Assembly (NCBI GenBank): GCA_003864495.1 | Contig: ML133442.1 | Span: 1,863,731-1,927,730 of the forward strand | DNA: 64,000 nucleotides | From: Nemopilema nomurai | Taxonomy: Eukaryota; Cnidaria; Scyphozoa; Rhizostomeae; Rhizostomatidae | Reading direction: 5' to 3' | Shown here: positions 35,728 through 48,600 of the stretch, in pieces | How the letters are laid out: each line of letters opens with the position of its first letter | Position numbering within the stretch: the stretch's first letter is position 1 | Translations under genes and position numbers: made by a program | The notes under the pieces: model-generated | What the model was told of the DNA's origin: nothing | Database searches by the model: none | The model's input: the letters and a program-made list of their open reading frames with translations, nothing else

Positions 35728-38165
35728 CGTCCTGGAAAAATAGCCAAGTGCAGAATTAGTACATGAAACGAGAACGTTGAAAATCAGTATTGCTACAGAA
35801 GGATGCTGTAGGCAGCAAGGTCAATTTTTTTTTCTTGCAACTATACAAAAGTAAGGCAAGGCAAGATACGGAAAATTTGAAATGCTCTGCTGTATGCTCT
35901 TTTATAAGCTGTCTCCTTAACTACGGTTACGTCATTCTGGTTCAAAGTATAGGGTGACAAAGCAATGTCAGAAACGACCTTTTAACCAATCAGATCATTC
36001 AGTAATAAGATGCCTGCTGATATGATTCTTCAAAGCTCGGGATTTGATCCCAATGACATGAAATATGCATTGAAATCAATATTGCATAGTCTTTGTACCC
36101 CTAATGGACAACTCGTCCCTTTTTGGTCGCAAGCTCTGAAATAACCTCACCGTCAACTACAGAATGTGAACAGAATAACAGAATACTAAAACATGCTTAG
36201 TGAACGAAACAACGAAACTGAATCACAGATAAACGCAGTTGAAGATTGTAAAGAAGGTTTACACTGTGAAGTGAAAATTGCAATTGCGAATCTGTTACAT
36301 GGGTCATTTGTAACTGTATAGCCTGGTTTCATAAAAGGGGCAATTTCAGTTGAGTAAAAAGATAATAGAAGAGAAGTTGGACAAATTCTTCATAAACATG
36401 GAATGGCGGAACCACGTTTCATGCTAAAATTTCTACTAAAACGCAAGTAGTTTGCGAAACGGCTCTTGGTGAACAATACTTGTGAAACAACATCGACATC
36501 CCATAAAATGAAAGGGGATGTACGGTTCAGTGGTGGTAGGAGATTTGACATATAGGTCCCAGACCAACATAACGGAGGCCACTTTCATACTATTTCACTT
36601 CAACTGCAGAAAGAAAGTAGTACAAGCAATGCCAACTTGGAATTGGGTAAGTCTAAGAGCCTGAAAATATCGAATCAATGCGCAGTATCAAGTCGGACCG
36701 CAAAACGTAAAAAAGATCCCGCTCCTAATAGCAAATTAAGCGAAACTTGTTACAAACCTTGCCTTCTTGCAAATAATGTCGAAAGTATTGTTGTTCTTCT
36801 CTCGAAGCTCGTCAAGCACGATAGATGGATTTCGGTACTTGCGCACAAACCACTGGCCTAAGCACTGGTGCAACCCGGTTAGGTCGAAGCTTAATCTCCA
36901 GTGGCCACAGGAGGAAGGTGAAACCACTGTGCCAACTGCACCGCGGAGCTGTGTCGAACAACACGGACACGTCCCTTTTGAATGGAGAGCTGTGCTTGCT
37001 CGTCAATAAACACAAAATGAAGGCTGAAAATGTGATGATTCAACGAGCTTCAAGACTATGGATAGACGAAGGCGTTTTGCCATAGCTAGTTTCTTTGGCA
37101 GCATATGATGAACGCAGGAACAATTGTATAAGAAGCGAAAACTTTTATCAAAACAGTAATTATTTGCGTCATAGTAATTCTTTGAGCAACGTAAGTAGCT
37201 GGTGAAACCTGAGAGCGTCTTCTCTTTTGTTCTCGAATACGCAATGACCTCAAACGATTGCTGAAAGTAAGGGCCCTAGCTCTCTTCGCCCGCAATTTCC
37301 ACTGGTGCCACGCAGCGGACGTTTGGCAAGTCTCCAGCAATTGTGCTCACCCATTTCGCGTAAAGTTTGGGTATTGAGTAGCCTCTTTCTTTGGATCAAA
37401 TTTCGGTTCGAGGGAACTCTGGTACAAAATTTTGAACACAAGGATTCGCCTTTGAATGAATCTTTTGCTTACATTTTAATTGCTTTTTGTAACAAAATTG
37501 AGAATTCTCAGGCTTGAGGCTAGTGTATTGCCGAAAAAAATTTATTTCCGTTTGTTTTTACTTTCCTACGATAACAGATACCCATAATGTGCGTGTCTCT
37601 GGTTCTATCAACAACTGGGTATTCTTCGTACGCCCTTTTTCCACAATTCATATCCTATAAAATTCAGATAGAAAAAGCATCGAATAGTATGCATACAATC
37701 ATACCCTATGCAAGAAGAAATTCTGTCCAATCAGAAAGCTATTCAAAGATTTTGAAATGGAAAAACAAAAAGAGGTTAAAATTCTTTCCGTTTTTCATTT
37801 GACAAGGATCGACACCCTGTGGTTGCTGTAGCCAGAAGCACTGAGAAAGACGACCAAGTAGAGAGCAATTTCTTCGAATTATTGATTCACATAAAAACGC
37901 TTGATGAAATTGGCAAAACCTTATCGAAATTATTTCATCGATTCCATTTGAGCTATTCGATGTTTTCACTGTTCAAAAAATTCAATAGCATGAAAATACA
38001 ATGCTACTAAACGCAGCTTAATTTCAAGCAGCTACAAAAGCAGCTAAAATTCAAATTAAAAAATACAACGTTCATTTTAAAAACAAACTTGTAAATTTAG
38101 TTAAAAATCACTATGTAACCAATTTACTTTAAACGCAATATCTTGAATCTCTTTTAAAGGCCAAG
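35728..38165. other. Intergenic region with one possible exon
   Basis: Mostly AT-rich, nothing recognised. On the minus strand 36927-36736 stays open and reads protein-like (SFDLTGLHQCLGQWFVRKY, then NPSIVLDELREKNNNTFDII) before a possible donor (GCAAG/GTTTGT). I cannot assign it to a gene. A plus-strand alternative with an acceptor at 36609 overlaps it; at most one is real. Confidence 0.35.
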
Positions 38166-41100
38166 TCAAAACCTTGATTTTGGCGACAAAAGCTCTAGAT
38201 CACTGAATGCGAAATCTCTGGTCAGTTCGCTGACTGCAGCCCTGTACAAGTCAACTTTCATTGTTCGAAGTGTCGAGCGATCGAAAGCCTCGTTGTCAAC
38301 CAGTCCTTCAGCTAACAGTACTGCTGCGTCGCAGAGGTCGCTTTCCTTGTGCACACCATGCACCAGTTCGTTGCTAAGGGCATCTTTACCAGTAAATCGC
38401 TTCCCAAACACAAGCAAGTCAAGCAGGGCTTGTTTTCGAGTCACCTTTGCCGCCAGCAAGTCACAGATGCCCGGAGGAAACCGCAAGTTGAGCCTGATTT
38501 CGTTTAGACACAGCCAGCCACGATCCTCCCTCATCAGGCGGTAGTCATGGGCCATGGCCAGTAAGCCGCCTGCCGCAAACGCATGCCCTGCAACGTGGCA
38601 AATTAGTCCGTCACTACCACCTACCAATCCAAAGGGCCTTAATACAACTCACTTACCGATGACTTACCAATACAACCGAGTGTTGAGCTGCTATTAAGCG
38701 AAAGATTGTAACACGGCAGAACATGCACTGCTCTCTGGCAGGCGGCCTGTAGATTAGGGTCTGCCTCACGAAAAGGGAAGATGAAGGACTCAAGAGAGAT
38801 AAAATGTTCAAGAGAAAATCAGAATGAGAGCAAACGTCGTGTGCGCCTGAAATATTAGATGGGCGGGAACTGACGCGGTCCAAGGAAAGCAAAACACACA
38901 ATTAGCGTCCAGGGGTTGCAGGGGCAAGTTTGGCCCATGTTGGGGCAAGTTTGGCCCCTGTTGGACGAAGCAGCAGTGCTGTTATTGGGAAGCAGACGTA
39001 GAGTTGCATTGGTACGAGCTCTCGGAAACAGTCCAGTTTGGTGGTCATGCATACTCATGCACCAATAACCAGTGTTCCTGACAACAAGGGTTGTAGCTTG
39101 AAGGGCAGCTAAGTACTGCCGAAGCTCAAGTTACGTTCCAAAGTCCACTTTTATCTGGTTGCAAATGCGACCCCAAAGTTGATACATGCAAAGACGACAT
39201 GGATTGGGTCATTGCTGGCTTGCAGATATGAATGGTCTAAGCCTAACAAACTGGTGGTTGCCAGCAAATGGCTTCGCAGCCCAAAGAGAAAGAGGGCTAG
39301 CCCAAACAAGCAAGTGCGAGGGGTTTTAGTAGAGAATAAAAGGTTTTGAAGCCATCCCACAGCGGATGTGTGTAGTGATCTCACAGCGGCACTCGATAAA
39401 GCGAGAGTGGAAATAGAAACGCCTGCTCAGTCGTCGCGGAGCCAAAATTTAATTTGAAGAATAATAAATCTGAATCAAAAATGTTGTTTTAAAAAACTTT
39501 AGGACTATAAGTCAAAGTTACCTAGATGGTTAGTTTGTAGAAACGAGTTGAGATGGGTTTCTACCGACTGCGTTGCTCAACGTCTATGGACGATCCGAGC
39601 CAAAGTTGCCTTATCTAACGTGCAGAGAACACGGAGCCAGGCCGAGAGAGATGACGCATTGTCTGTTGTTTTCTGTAGCTTTGTTTCTGACTAACTCTCA
39701 CTGACTTAACTCAACTATACAATCATAACTTATACCGATGCTCTAAGAATAAATTTGCTGACGAGGGATGAGAGAGGATGATGAAATGATGATGTAATGG
39801 GGATAGAACAGTCTAGGCAGGGGAGCGAGAAAAGATGTGTCAGCATGACATGGTGTGACAATGGAAAGTAGATAAAGGAGTCACTACAAGTTACCAAACC
39901 AAGTAAAAGAAGGTAGTACAAGAGAAGATGCAAAACGCTGGTGAGTTAGAAAGATATGAATCTGAGAGAACTTTTTTGCCTGCCCTGATTTGTTTTCCTT
40001 GCACGGGAGGTCACAAATAAACACATCGAAGACATGTTATTATCAGGGAGTTCCTGGTGAGTTGACAAATGAGCCACCTGCAATCACGTCATTTACTTGT
40101 TCATTTAATCTTTCATTCACCTATTCATTGATTAATTCATTCATTCACATCAAATACTAATTCATTCATTCGTTCATTTATTCATTAATTCATTCATTTT
40201 TATTACTTCTTAAAGTAAAACTAAGATATTGAAGGAAACTATTCCCTTATATTATGACATCAGAATATAAATCAGTTAACGAACAAGGTGAAAACACAGT
40301 ATTTTCATACTTAAATGTATTTATATCAGACTTAACATCCATCAATCTCCTTTGGTCATCAATTAGGTTCTAACTTGATAAACAGAATCATTTCAACATT
40401 GTAAGCAATCACTAATTCTTTGACTACCTAGACATGTTAGTGTATCTTGTTTCGTTTAATCCTTTGTAAAAAGCTAGATATGTATATATCTATCTAGTTT
40501 CACGAGACAGGGACGAAATGGGCTGAAGAAATGATGTTTGAAAGGCCCATGCAACTGTTTTAAATTCACTTATTGTTGTGGCAGTCTTGCTTATGTTGAT
40601 GGACTCACCACCTTGGAGACTCATGGCTTCACAGATAAAACCATTCTATAAGAACATTTTTCCAGTCTTGTTTTGAAAAATTCATTCACTGGCTATCAAG
40701 AAGGGAAGCTTTTTATACCAACACCAACCTGTCCACACAAGCATCGTGGTGAGGGTGCAAAGAAATGAATACCATGAAGATCCTTGGCAGCTGCGATCGC
40801 ATAGAAATAGCAAAGTGTCACAGAGGATATCAATCAAAGAAACTGTGACACTGAAAAGGTGAACAATGTATGGATAAAGAAAGATAAGATCAAGCAATGT
40901 TTATGACAGAAGTTACATAAATCAATTATCAAACCAATACTATTACATAATTCAGGCACATGGAGCCCAGCAAAGTAGGAAGAGGAACAGTTAGGCGCAT
41001 TCCACAGAAAGCAGCTCAGAAAAGAGATAAATGTAAAACAACTAGTTATGATGAGGAACACAACCTTGTATCAAAATAGTGGTGATGAAATACTATCTTT

Positions 41101-42602
41101 GTCAATTTTGGAAAATAGATGGAAATTATTTGGACACACACTGCAACTTCATGAAGATACACCTGCACAAAGTCAATGAAACTTCGCTCAACTGAAAACA
41201 AAGCAGGGAGATTCAAAGGAAGACCATGAATAAATCTACCTTGAATACTAAACCTTGATTTAGAAAGATATTCAAGCAGTGAAACTAGAAAGAATTAGCA
41301 AGTTGAAAGAACTGGCCAATTGTATTTAAAGCACCGCTAAAGCAGAAAAGAACTTATAGTTTATTAGCTTTTATGTATTTTGTCAGGGAGTAGAGGGGGG
41401 CTATGGGAGAAATTAGAGTACAACAAATACTCCAGATTCAGTGCTGTTTTCCTGCTTTTAAGCCCTTTGATTAACAGAAACACCCTTGAGCCAGTTTGTA
41501 CCAGAGTTTTTGCAGCACTTACGATTTAAGACTTGTTAAAAATTAACACCAGTTTTCCTTAGTTTTTCTTAAGAAATGGCCCTATTAATGCCAGCCCCAG
41601 AAATGCTGGCCAAAATTAAGGCTGATAAGGTATACCAGTACAACTCACTTGATGGACTTCAGCTTGATAGGCTAATGAAGAATTCCAAACTGGCAACCGC
41701 GTTAAACAAATTAGAGAAACTACAGGAAAAGATCTTAGAATTAGATGGTACACGAATAATGAAACTTAACTTGAGAAACTTATTTTAAGTGAAATAATAA
41801 TCGTTTAGGAATACAAGAATTGAAAACTTCTATAAAAATTCGGTTATTATACTCACTTGCTAAAAAATTTTACCCTGGCATTTCTTAAAGCTAAGCTTAC
41901 CTGAACACTGCCACTAGCATCTGTAATTCAATTGCCTTTTTTAAAAAAAAAAACAATTGGAACAAAAGTCAACATTATTAACTGTAAAGACAACCTGAAG
42001 AGAATCCATGAGAAAAGTGTCTTTGTTTGTCTATTATTATTGTGTTTAAAATTTTATGGTGAGACTTTCTTTTTTGATTTACTCCTCATGAAGCTTCTAC
42101 TTCTAAACAGAAAATTGTGTAAATTAAGCCACTTTAAAGACTACACCCAAAACCACGCCCATCACTCAGGTGTGCAAGAGTGCACTCAAGTTTTCAGAAA
42201 TTTTCTCCGGAGTATAGCTGCCATGATGTATTTGTTATTAGGCCAGGAGCACGAATATCAATATTACAATTTAATCTCACCATTTATTGCTGCAACTGTT
42301 GGAACAGGGAATGTAACAAAGCGTGCTATCAGTTTTGAATAATCTCTCATAAACTCTGAAATTTGTTCTTTGCCAGTATTAAGCACGAAGGAAAGGTCGA
42401 GACCGTTTGAGTAAAATTTTCCACGCCCGGTTGTTATAAGGGCATCCACATCTCTGTTCTTCTCCACCTCATCTAAAGCATTGTTAAGGTCTTTTATAAA
42501 GTCAATATTAAATCTGTTTTCCCCACTTATCATCTCTAGCACTGCACATCTTCGGACAAGCGACATCTTGACTAGGGAACCAGCTACTTTCATGCTCGCC
42601 AT
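38166..42602 (-). CDS. Enoyl-CoA hydratase/isomerase family protein (enoyl-CoA delta-isomerase-like)
   Basis: Crotonase-fold enzyme, most likely shifting double bonds in unsaturated fatty acyl-CoAs during beta-oxidation. Exon 1 is 42602-42281 and exon 2 38587-38166, phase 1, giving 247 aa. The junction restores the motif AAINGHAFAAGG, which with GKFYSNGLDLS (about residues 61-71) forms the two halves of the oxyanion hole. Then come AHDYRLMREDRGWLCLNEI, where Glu137 fits the catalytic acid of delta-isomerases, and FGKRFTGKDAL. Absence of a long N-terminal extension argues against a classic mitochondrial ECI1. The overall pattern resembles the short plant-type peroxisomal ECI proteins. The C-terminus is SRF, which only loosely resembles a peroxisomal PTS1. 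The start chosen is the first ATG of a good context (MASMKVAG). The 3.7-kb intron holds the repeats listed separately. Confidence 0.87.
38923..38965. repeat. Short tandem duplication
   Basis: Two copies of GGGGCAAGTTTGGCCC plus a short spacer, within the intron of the enoyl-CoA isomerase-like gene. Confidence 0.7.
40098..40200. repeat. ATTC-type microsatellite
   Basis: Imperfect run of ATTC/ATTCATTC-type tetranucleotides inside the same intron. Confidence 0.8.
41040..41340 (+). mobile_element. Possible LINE 3' end remnant
   Basis: Plus-strand translation, with frame changes, gives ILENRWKLFGHTLQLHEDTPA and then a degraded FKGRP-type motif. The arrangement R-W-K-x-F-G-H-x-L-R-x ... GRP is typical of the C-terminal end of some non-LTR retrotransposon proteins. 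Heavily decayed, so tentative. A further short frame (41576-41788) follows, with unknown meaning. Confidence 0.35.
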
Positions 42603-45600
42603 CTTGGACACGGATGGGGTGCTAGCCTCGTGCCGACGTGCAATGGTAATTTGGCCACAGAATAAAGCAACTTCAACAACATATGGAAAATCAACAAAAG
42701 AATAAATTAATCAATCAATCTACCTATCGGTCAATATTCATCCGTTTTATCTGTGAAGATTTCAGAGAAACGTGATCTGGTGTGGTTCTGATTTTCGATT
42801 CTGATTTGATTGCTCTGTTCCGCAGCCATTTCTTACCATGTTCTTTGCGACCACTGTAAGACGGAGAACGAAATAGGAAGGAATTAGAATCTAAAGCACC
42901 AGCATCATCTTTGAAATCGCAAGCAGCCACGCAGTCAACAAACACGATGTTATACTTAGACGATTTGTTAGAAACCGCGATGAGTGGTATGCCTATTAAA
43001 ATATCATACTTATCATATCAGCAACTCAATTCATAGCATTTCAATTATTTTCGGGGGGAGGGGTCTTTATTAAATCACGCTTGCCAGCTGTTTGCCGAGG
43101 ACAGAAAGTCGAGGAGAAGGTTCATTTCCCTTCTCATCGCCCTTCTAGTCGAATTCCTCCTATTCTCATTTAGATTTGCATTGGCTCAAATAGCTGCTGG
43201 CTGACAGCCGTGAACCTTCTCAGGTCATTTCAGGTTAGAGGTGAAGTAACAGAAAAATCCAAGAACGACATTACGTCCAGCAAAAGTACAACAAGGCACA
43301 ACCAGGCGAAAGAGGTGCCTTGTATAAGCAAAACGCAAACCCCCTTTGCAAGCAACGCAAGTCAGTTCTTGATATCCACAAGGCCAATCCTTATTCATCT
43401 GGTTGCTACCCAATTCCAGACAGACAGCTCCACATGCTGAATCAATGTTAATTAATGGAAAACCGTAACGAAACACTTCAATAGTTTCCGTTAAGAGTTC
43501 ACAGGTTAGTGGAAGTTTGAGAAATACACCTCTGACGGATTCAAGTGCTTTTGTCTGCATTACTCTTGACAAGAGTCCAATGCTGGCAAAGCCAGCTGGG
43601 CCGATAAATCAGACCATCTAGGGGCCCCGCTCCGTTCAGTGTTTTCTGGCTGTCTCAGTTAAGGTTGCAAATATTTTAAACTTTAAAATAGCAAGGAACA
43701 TATGCGACAAGACTCTCAAAATCCTTATTTCATTTGTAAAAACCGCAACATGTCATCTACATATTTTTCCACCTGTGCAAAAACAGTTCAATTTAAGCCT
43801 ACTTCTCAAATGCAGGATATAATCCGCAGTCCTTTCACTAGCTTCACGGAGCTTACAGCTGTACTGGTTCAGGAACCATGATAGTGACCTCAATAGGTCT
43901 TAAAAGCCGTTAGCTCGCTCTATTCAAGCGTATTAACCTCTTAGTCGCACCTCAGGGAGTTCAAAAGAAAGTCGAATGCGTCGCAGTTAATTCGAGGGCA
44001 GCATTGATAGTAGTCATAAATGTTTAAACTAAACCTTCTTGACACACCTTAACTACCCTACTCGATAGTCGACAGATTATGTTAATGTGGTACGAAGTCA
44101 GGCTAATGCAGTAATGGAACTGTGTGCAAATGAGCACATCTGCTGGCTTACGTTGCAATGGAACGTACGTTAGCACTTACTCTGCCTAGTATAAAGGCAT
44201 CTCCCAACTTTTTCAACTGCATCTCAGAAGCCTCGGTAAGCTAACTTCGGACAGACCACATAGATTGAAACCATCGTACTAATATCCACTTGGCACAATT
44301 ATCCATTCGAGAACAATGATCTACCCTAGAAGCCAAGTTTGACCCGGGGAAAGGTCTTTGATAATTTGAACAAAATCAGTCTATAATTAGCTCTGGAATA
44401 CCTTAATGACAAAAGCCCTGAATGGTCCAGTGCTGTGTTACATTTTACTTCAGAATATCCAATAATTCGATAAAGTTTCAATAAAGTGCCCACGGGGGTT
44501 TAAGTTAAATTAAAGATTTTATTAAGCATACACTTTTTAGAAAAAGTCATAATCCGTATTAATCAGAAAGAAATTATTTTGAGGAGAGAAATTATATATT
44601 AAACTATGATTTGAATTCAATTTCTCATGCCCATGAACAATAAATTGTTTAATTGCTATCATGCCACCAAAGATGAAATAATAAAGTCAGCGTGGATTTT
44701 TTGGTACTGAGCTTGACTACTACCGTAAATCCTCGAATTCAAATTCTGTCTCGAATAGCACCTAAATCAAATTCTGTCTCTTTAGATAGGATAGAAGTTT
44801 ATGATTTTGATAAGGAGAAAAGACCCTTTCAAAATACTTAGAGTTAGAGAGTTTCAGAGGGCCGTATTAAAATTATATGCTAAGGCAATTCTATGACGCC
44901 AAGTATAGAATGAGATCGAGTGAACACTTGTTTGTGAATGAAATTGAAACCAGATAAAAACTAGTACAGATTGAATTACACCGATTTATAGTTCTTTCCT
45001 TAAAATGGAAGTTTTTATCTCATAATAAGATTCCTTTTAAGTCTCTTTCGACGCCTTCTTCTCCAATAAATTAACAACAACTGACAAAACATTCCATAGA
45101 ACTACAATGAAGAAATACAGCATTAAAACGAGGATTGTTAGGTTAACAACTTTCAACGTGGTAATCCAAACTTGGAAATTTTCTCAATCGTATTAATGTA
45201 TTGATGCTTAAGGCTAGTCGTTATGAGTATATAGTTGGCAAATGTAAAGGAATTAGGAATCTGGAACTAGGGCTATTTCCAAATACCAATTTCGTACATG
45301 CAGTAAACTTACAGTTCGAAAAAAATTTCCGCAGGTAAAATTGGAATTTTCATCATTCTACGCCCCCCCCCCCAAATCTAGTCACTTATCCCTGCCAATA
45401 ACTACTCCTCAAGGGTAATTTTTGTCGCAAATTTGTGCTTTTTCAAAAAGAATTCTAAAAGCATTGGAGGGAGACTGCCCCCTTGCCCCTACGCTAAAAG
45501 ATCTACTGGTCAGCGAAGCTTTACATGATTATAAGCAGTCGTTGTCAAGAAATCGAAACCAAAGAAGTGTACCAAGAGTGCGCTCGGCGTTCGCTTCGCG

Positions 45601-45694
45601 ACACTCGTGCCATCTTAAACAGGTCCCTCGATTTGGCCTAAAAAGGTTGCAGCAATAGGAGGCCAGTAGAAGAAGCCTCCAAGTAGCGAGAATA
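42603..45694. other. Intergenic region between the divergent isomerase-like and MRPS15 genes
   Basis: No exon supported in 3.1 kb. A C10-11 homopolymer lies near 45363. Short frames at 43210-43572 overlap on both strands without motifs. Confidence 0.45.
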
Positions 45695-48600
45695 ATGGCG
45701 GCTGTCGTATGTTTTCAACGACTTGCTCGCGTATCGTCGTCGGTTTATACTAATGTATTGCCTTCTTCAAGAAGAATTCTGGCATGTATGTAAAGCATGT
45801 CAAAATTTATTGACAAAGTTCATTTCAAGTTCATGTTTACAGCGAGTTTATAGAAACATCAGTAGTTTTGTATCATCTCTCTGCATACTCATGTAAACTG
45901 TTTTTTTACACAGCATCTGAAGACCATTTCTTGAAAGTCATCTTGGGATGGCAAACAATAAAGCCATAATTGATGTGTTAATGTAGCATTGTAATCGTTA
46001 TTCTCTTGTGCCCGAGAAATGAGCTTTTAAAGGATCAAAGAGTTATTTCATGCCTATTGCTTTTAGTGTGTTTGTAAAGCACTGCTTTTTCATACCTTCA
46101 GGCTTTTGTTCTGTGGTAAATGGAAAAGAGAGGAAGTATTTAAGTGGCTTTGATTCAATACCAGAACTGCAAAAGTATGTATATCGATATTTAATATATG
46201 TCTTTTCCAGATTTTAACATATAACCCTATTTTTAATTAATGTGTGACATGCTAATGAATTTCTTGAAAAATTTACTTTTCCAAGCTGTATCGAGGTGGG
46301 ATGTGGCTGGTCTATACATAAATTGCTTACTGCCTAACATACTTGCCATTTCTTGCAAATGAGTAGTTAGATGATGTTTCTTCAGTTCAACTTAAAAATT
46401 CACTTGGATTGCTGTGGCAGATTTAAAATTATAAAAATAGGCTAGGAAGGTTGTGTGAAGCAGGATCTGGCTTATTGCAAGTCATTTGTGACGTCCTATT
46501 TGGGCAATACATCAAGTTCATGAAAATTATCAGAAATTGTTGAATTTGGATGGGAAAAGATAAAGCCAAAGAGGCCCTTTTCATTAGCAAATAATTACCA
46601 GGGTGAGTGACACAATCTCATCGTAGGTGATTAAGGTTTGCCCTCACCTGCATTACTCTTTACATGAAATTTGGAAAATAGGGGGAAGGAATATGCTACT
46701 TTCCCTTTTCAGTTTCTAAAGATTAGGAACTAATATAACCAAACAGGTGATTTTATAAACACTTGGTCATATACTGATATGTAGATGTGAGGATTAACAT
46801 GGCCAGATTATCATTGTAATACCATAATTAAATGCAAGGATGGCTCAGTGGTTAGAGGCACTGACTATGGACTCAAGGGTCCATGGTTCAAGTCCCTGGC
46901 ATGACCAAACTGGCACACAGAGTGAGGAGAGTCGTCAGCTCTCTCTAATTCCAGTCATAGGGAATCATGAGGTGTGGTCGCATAGAGAGGAAGGACCAAG
47001 ACACTGCCCAATAAGCATAAAGATTCTCAGAGTCCTTAAAAACTACCTAACCTAGGTGGAAATGAAAATGAAATGAGTGCCCCAAAAAAGGCAGATTTTT
47101 GAATGAGCGCCCCCTTGAAAGAGTGTCTCCCGTCAAAGGAGGACTTTTAAATGAGCGCCCTTGGTGCTCTTTTGAGGAAATGAGGTATTATTGTAAAGTG
47201 GGCATGCAGCAGAATCTCCATCCTCTATTTTCAAAGCCAATTGACCAGGAAGATGAGTAGAGTATTTGAATGATCCATTCTGTAATTGTTCTCTGCATCG
47301 AAAGTATGCATAAATAAACTATAAATAAACTCATTAATTCTAACAAACAGATGGAAGTTTCTTAGCGAGGTTGGTGGTGGTGGCACTTTCCTGACTGCCT
47401 CCCTTTGTCAGGACTGTGTTATATGAATATCACCAGAAAGGGCCAGAAAATGAAATGGGTTATACGATCTTCTTATTGTATCAACTATTTTTAGCCTCCT
47501 TCATTTGGCCTCCTTCTCCTGTTTTTGCTGCATTTTTAGTGTAATTTGTTTCATCTTCTTGTCCTAATCTACAATTTCATGTGCTTTTTAAAAGGAAACA
47601 TTCTTCTTCTTATTTGTAGTGCAAATGAGATGGTAAAAAGAATTTTTAGTTTAGAGATGGCCAATGAGGTAATGTTTGTGCCAATGCGATGATGTCTTTT
47701 TGATGCTGTTGTTGGTCACCTACAAATATATCAATTTTTGGGTCTTCAACCCTTGAGAACAGCATGAACTGACATTGCAATCCTTTCTAATTCGCTCATT
47801 GTTGGTGGTAGCTGACAGGTCGACAATCACTTTCGTTTCCACTGAAGCTTTTGGCGGGTGGACATGTTTTCAATTAGTTTTGCTTTAATGGTTTCTTAGG
47901 AATTGTTTAACCTAATAGACACATTAAAATTATTGGAGCCCTTTTCATTTGTTTAAATGAGCGAAAGGAAATGCTTCCTTCCTGTACAGCCACACATTTT
48001 CCTTGGAATGATTCCTCCAATTATCTAGATCTTGCAACTTCACTTTCTAAATTCACATTTTATTTTTCTTAGCGTGATAAACGAAGAGTTAGGAAGGACG
48101 AAATTTTTGACAGTTACACTGAAGATACCGAGAGAAAGAGTAAGAACATAACCCCCCGCAGATATGATTATGTATATATATAACATATATCGTTTGTTCA
48201 ATATTTTCATTGTGTGGCCCAAGTCCGTCTCGGCCCGCTTTTTGCTTTTTAACCAGTAGTTTTTTTTAAATATTCATTTTGTGTACATACGACACCAACC
48301 TAGCTCATCTTTTCAATTTCATGTTTATGTTTTATCCTTCTTGTAAGCAGCTCAGTTCTCCAAGCTAAGGGTTGTCGGCTGGAACTGAGAAGGTCCCTCC
48401 AATTTAGAGGAATTTCTTATCAGTGCATTATACCGACTTTTCTTCGATTTCACTCACCACCATGTCTCCAATAATCTTCGTCCGCATGCATTCCCCAACT
48501 GTAATCCCCAATTGGTATGGATTCCCCAACTGGAATCCCCAATTGGCATTAATTCCCCAATAGAATTCCCAATTGGTATGCATTCCTCAACTGGCATTGC

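Noticed and set aside
41576..41788. 70-codon ORF in the isomerase-like intron
   Set aside because: Protein-like but unrecognised; could be LINE debris or an unplaced exon, and splice support is insufficient to call a gene.
46834..46906. True tRNA gene
   Set aside because: A and B boxes are present, but the anticodon stem and acceptor ends do not pair well, so SINE fits better.
47640..47880. Minus-strand segments in MRPS15 intron 3 reading SATTNNERIRKDCNVS and FMLFSRVEDPKIDIFVGDQQ
   Set aside because: They need a frameshift and contain stops; perhaps transposon debris, but I cannot name the family.
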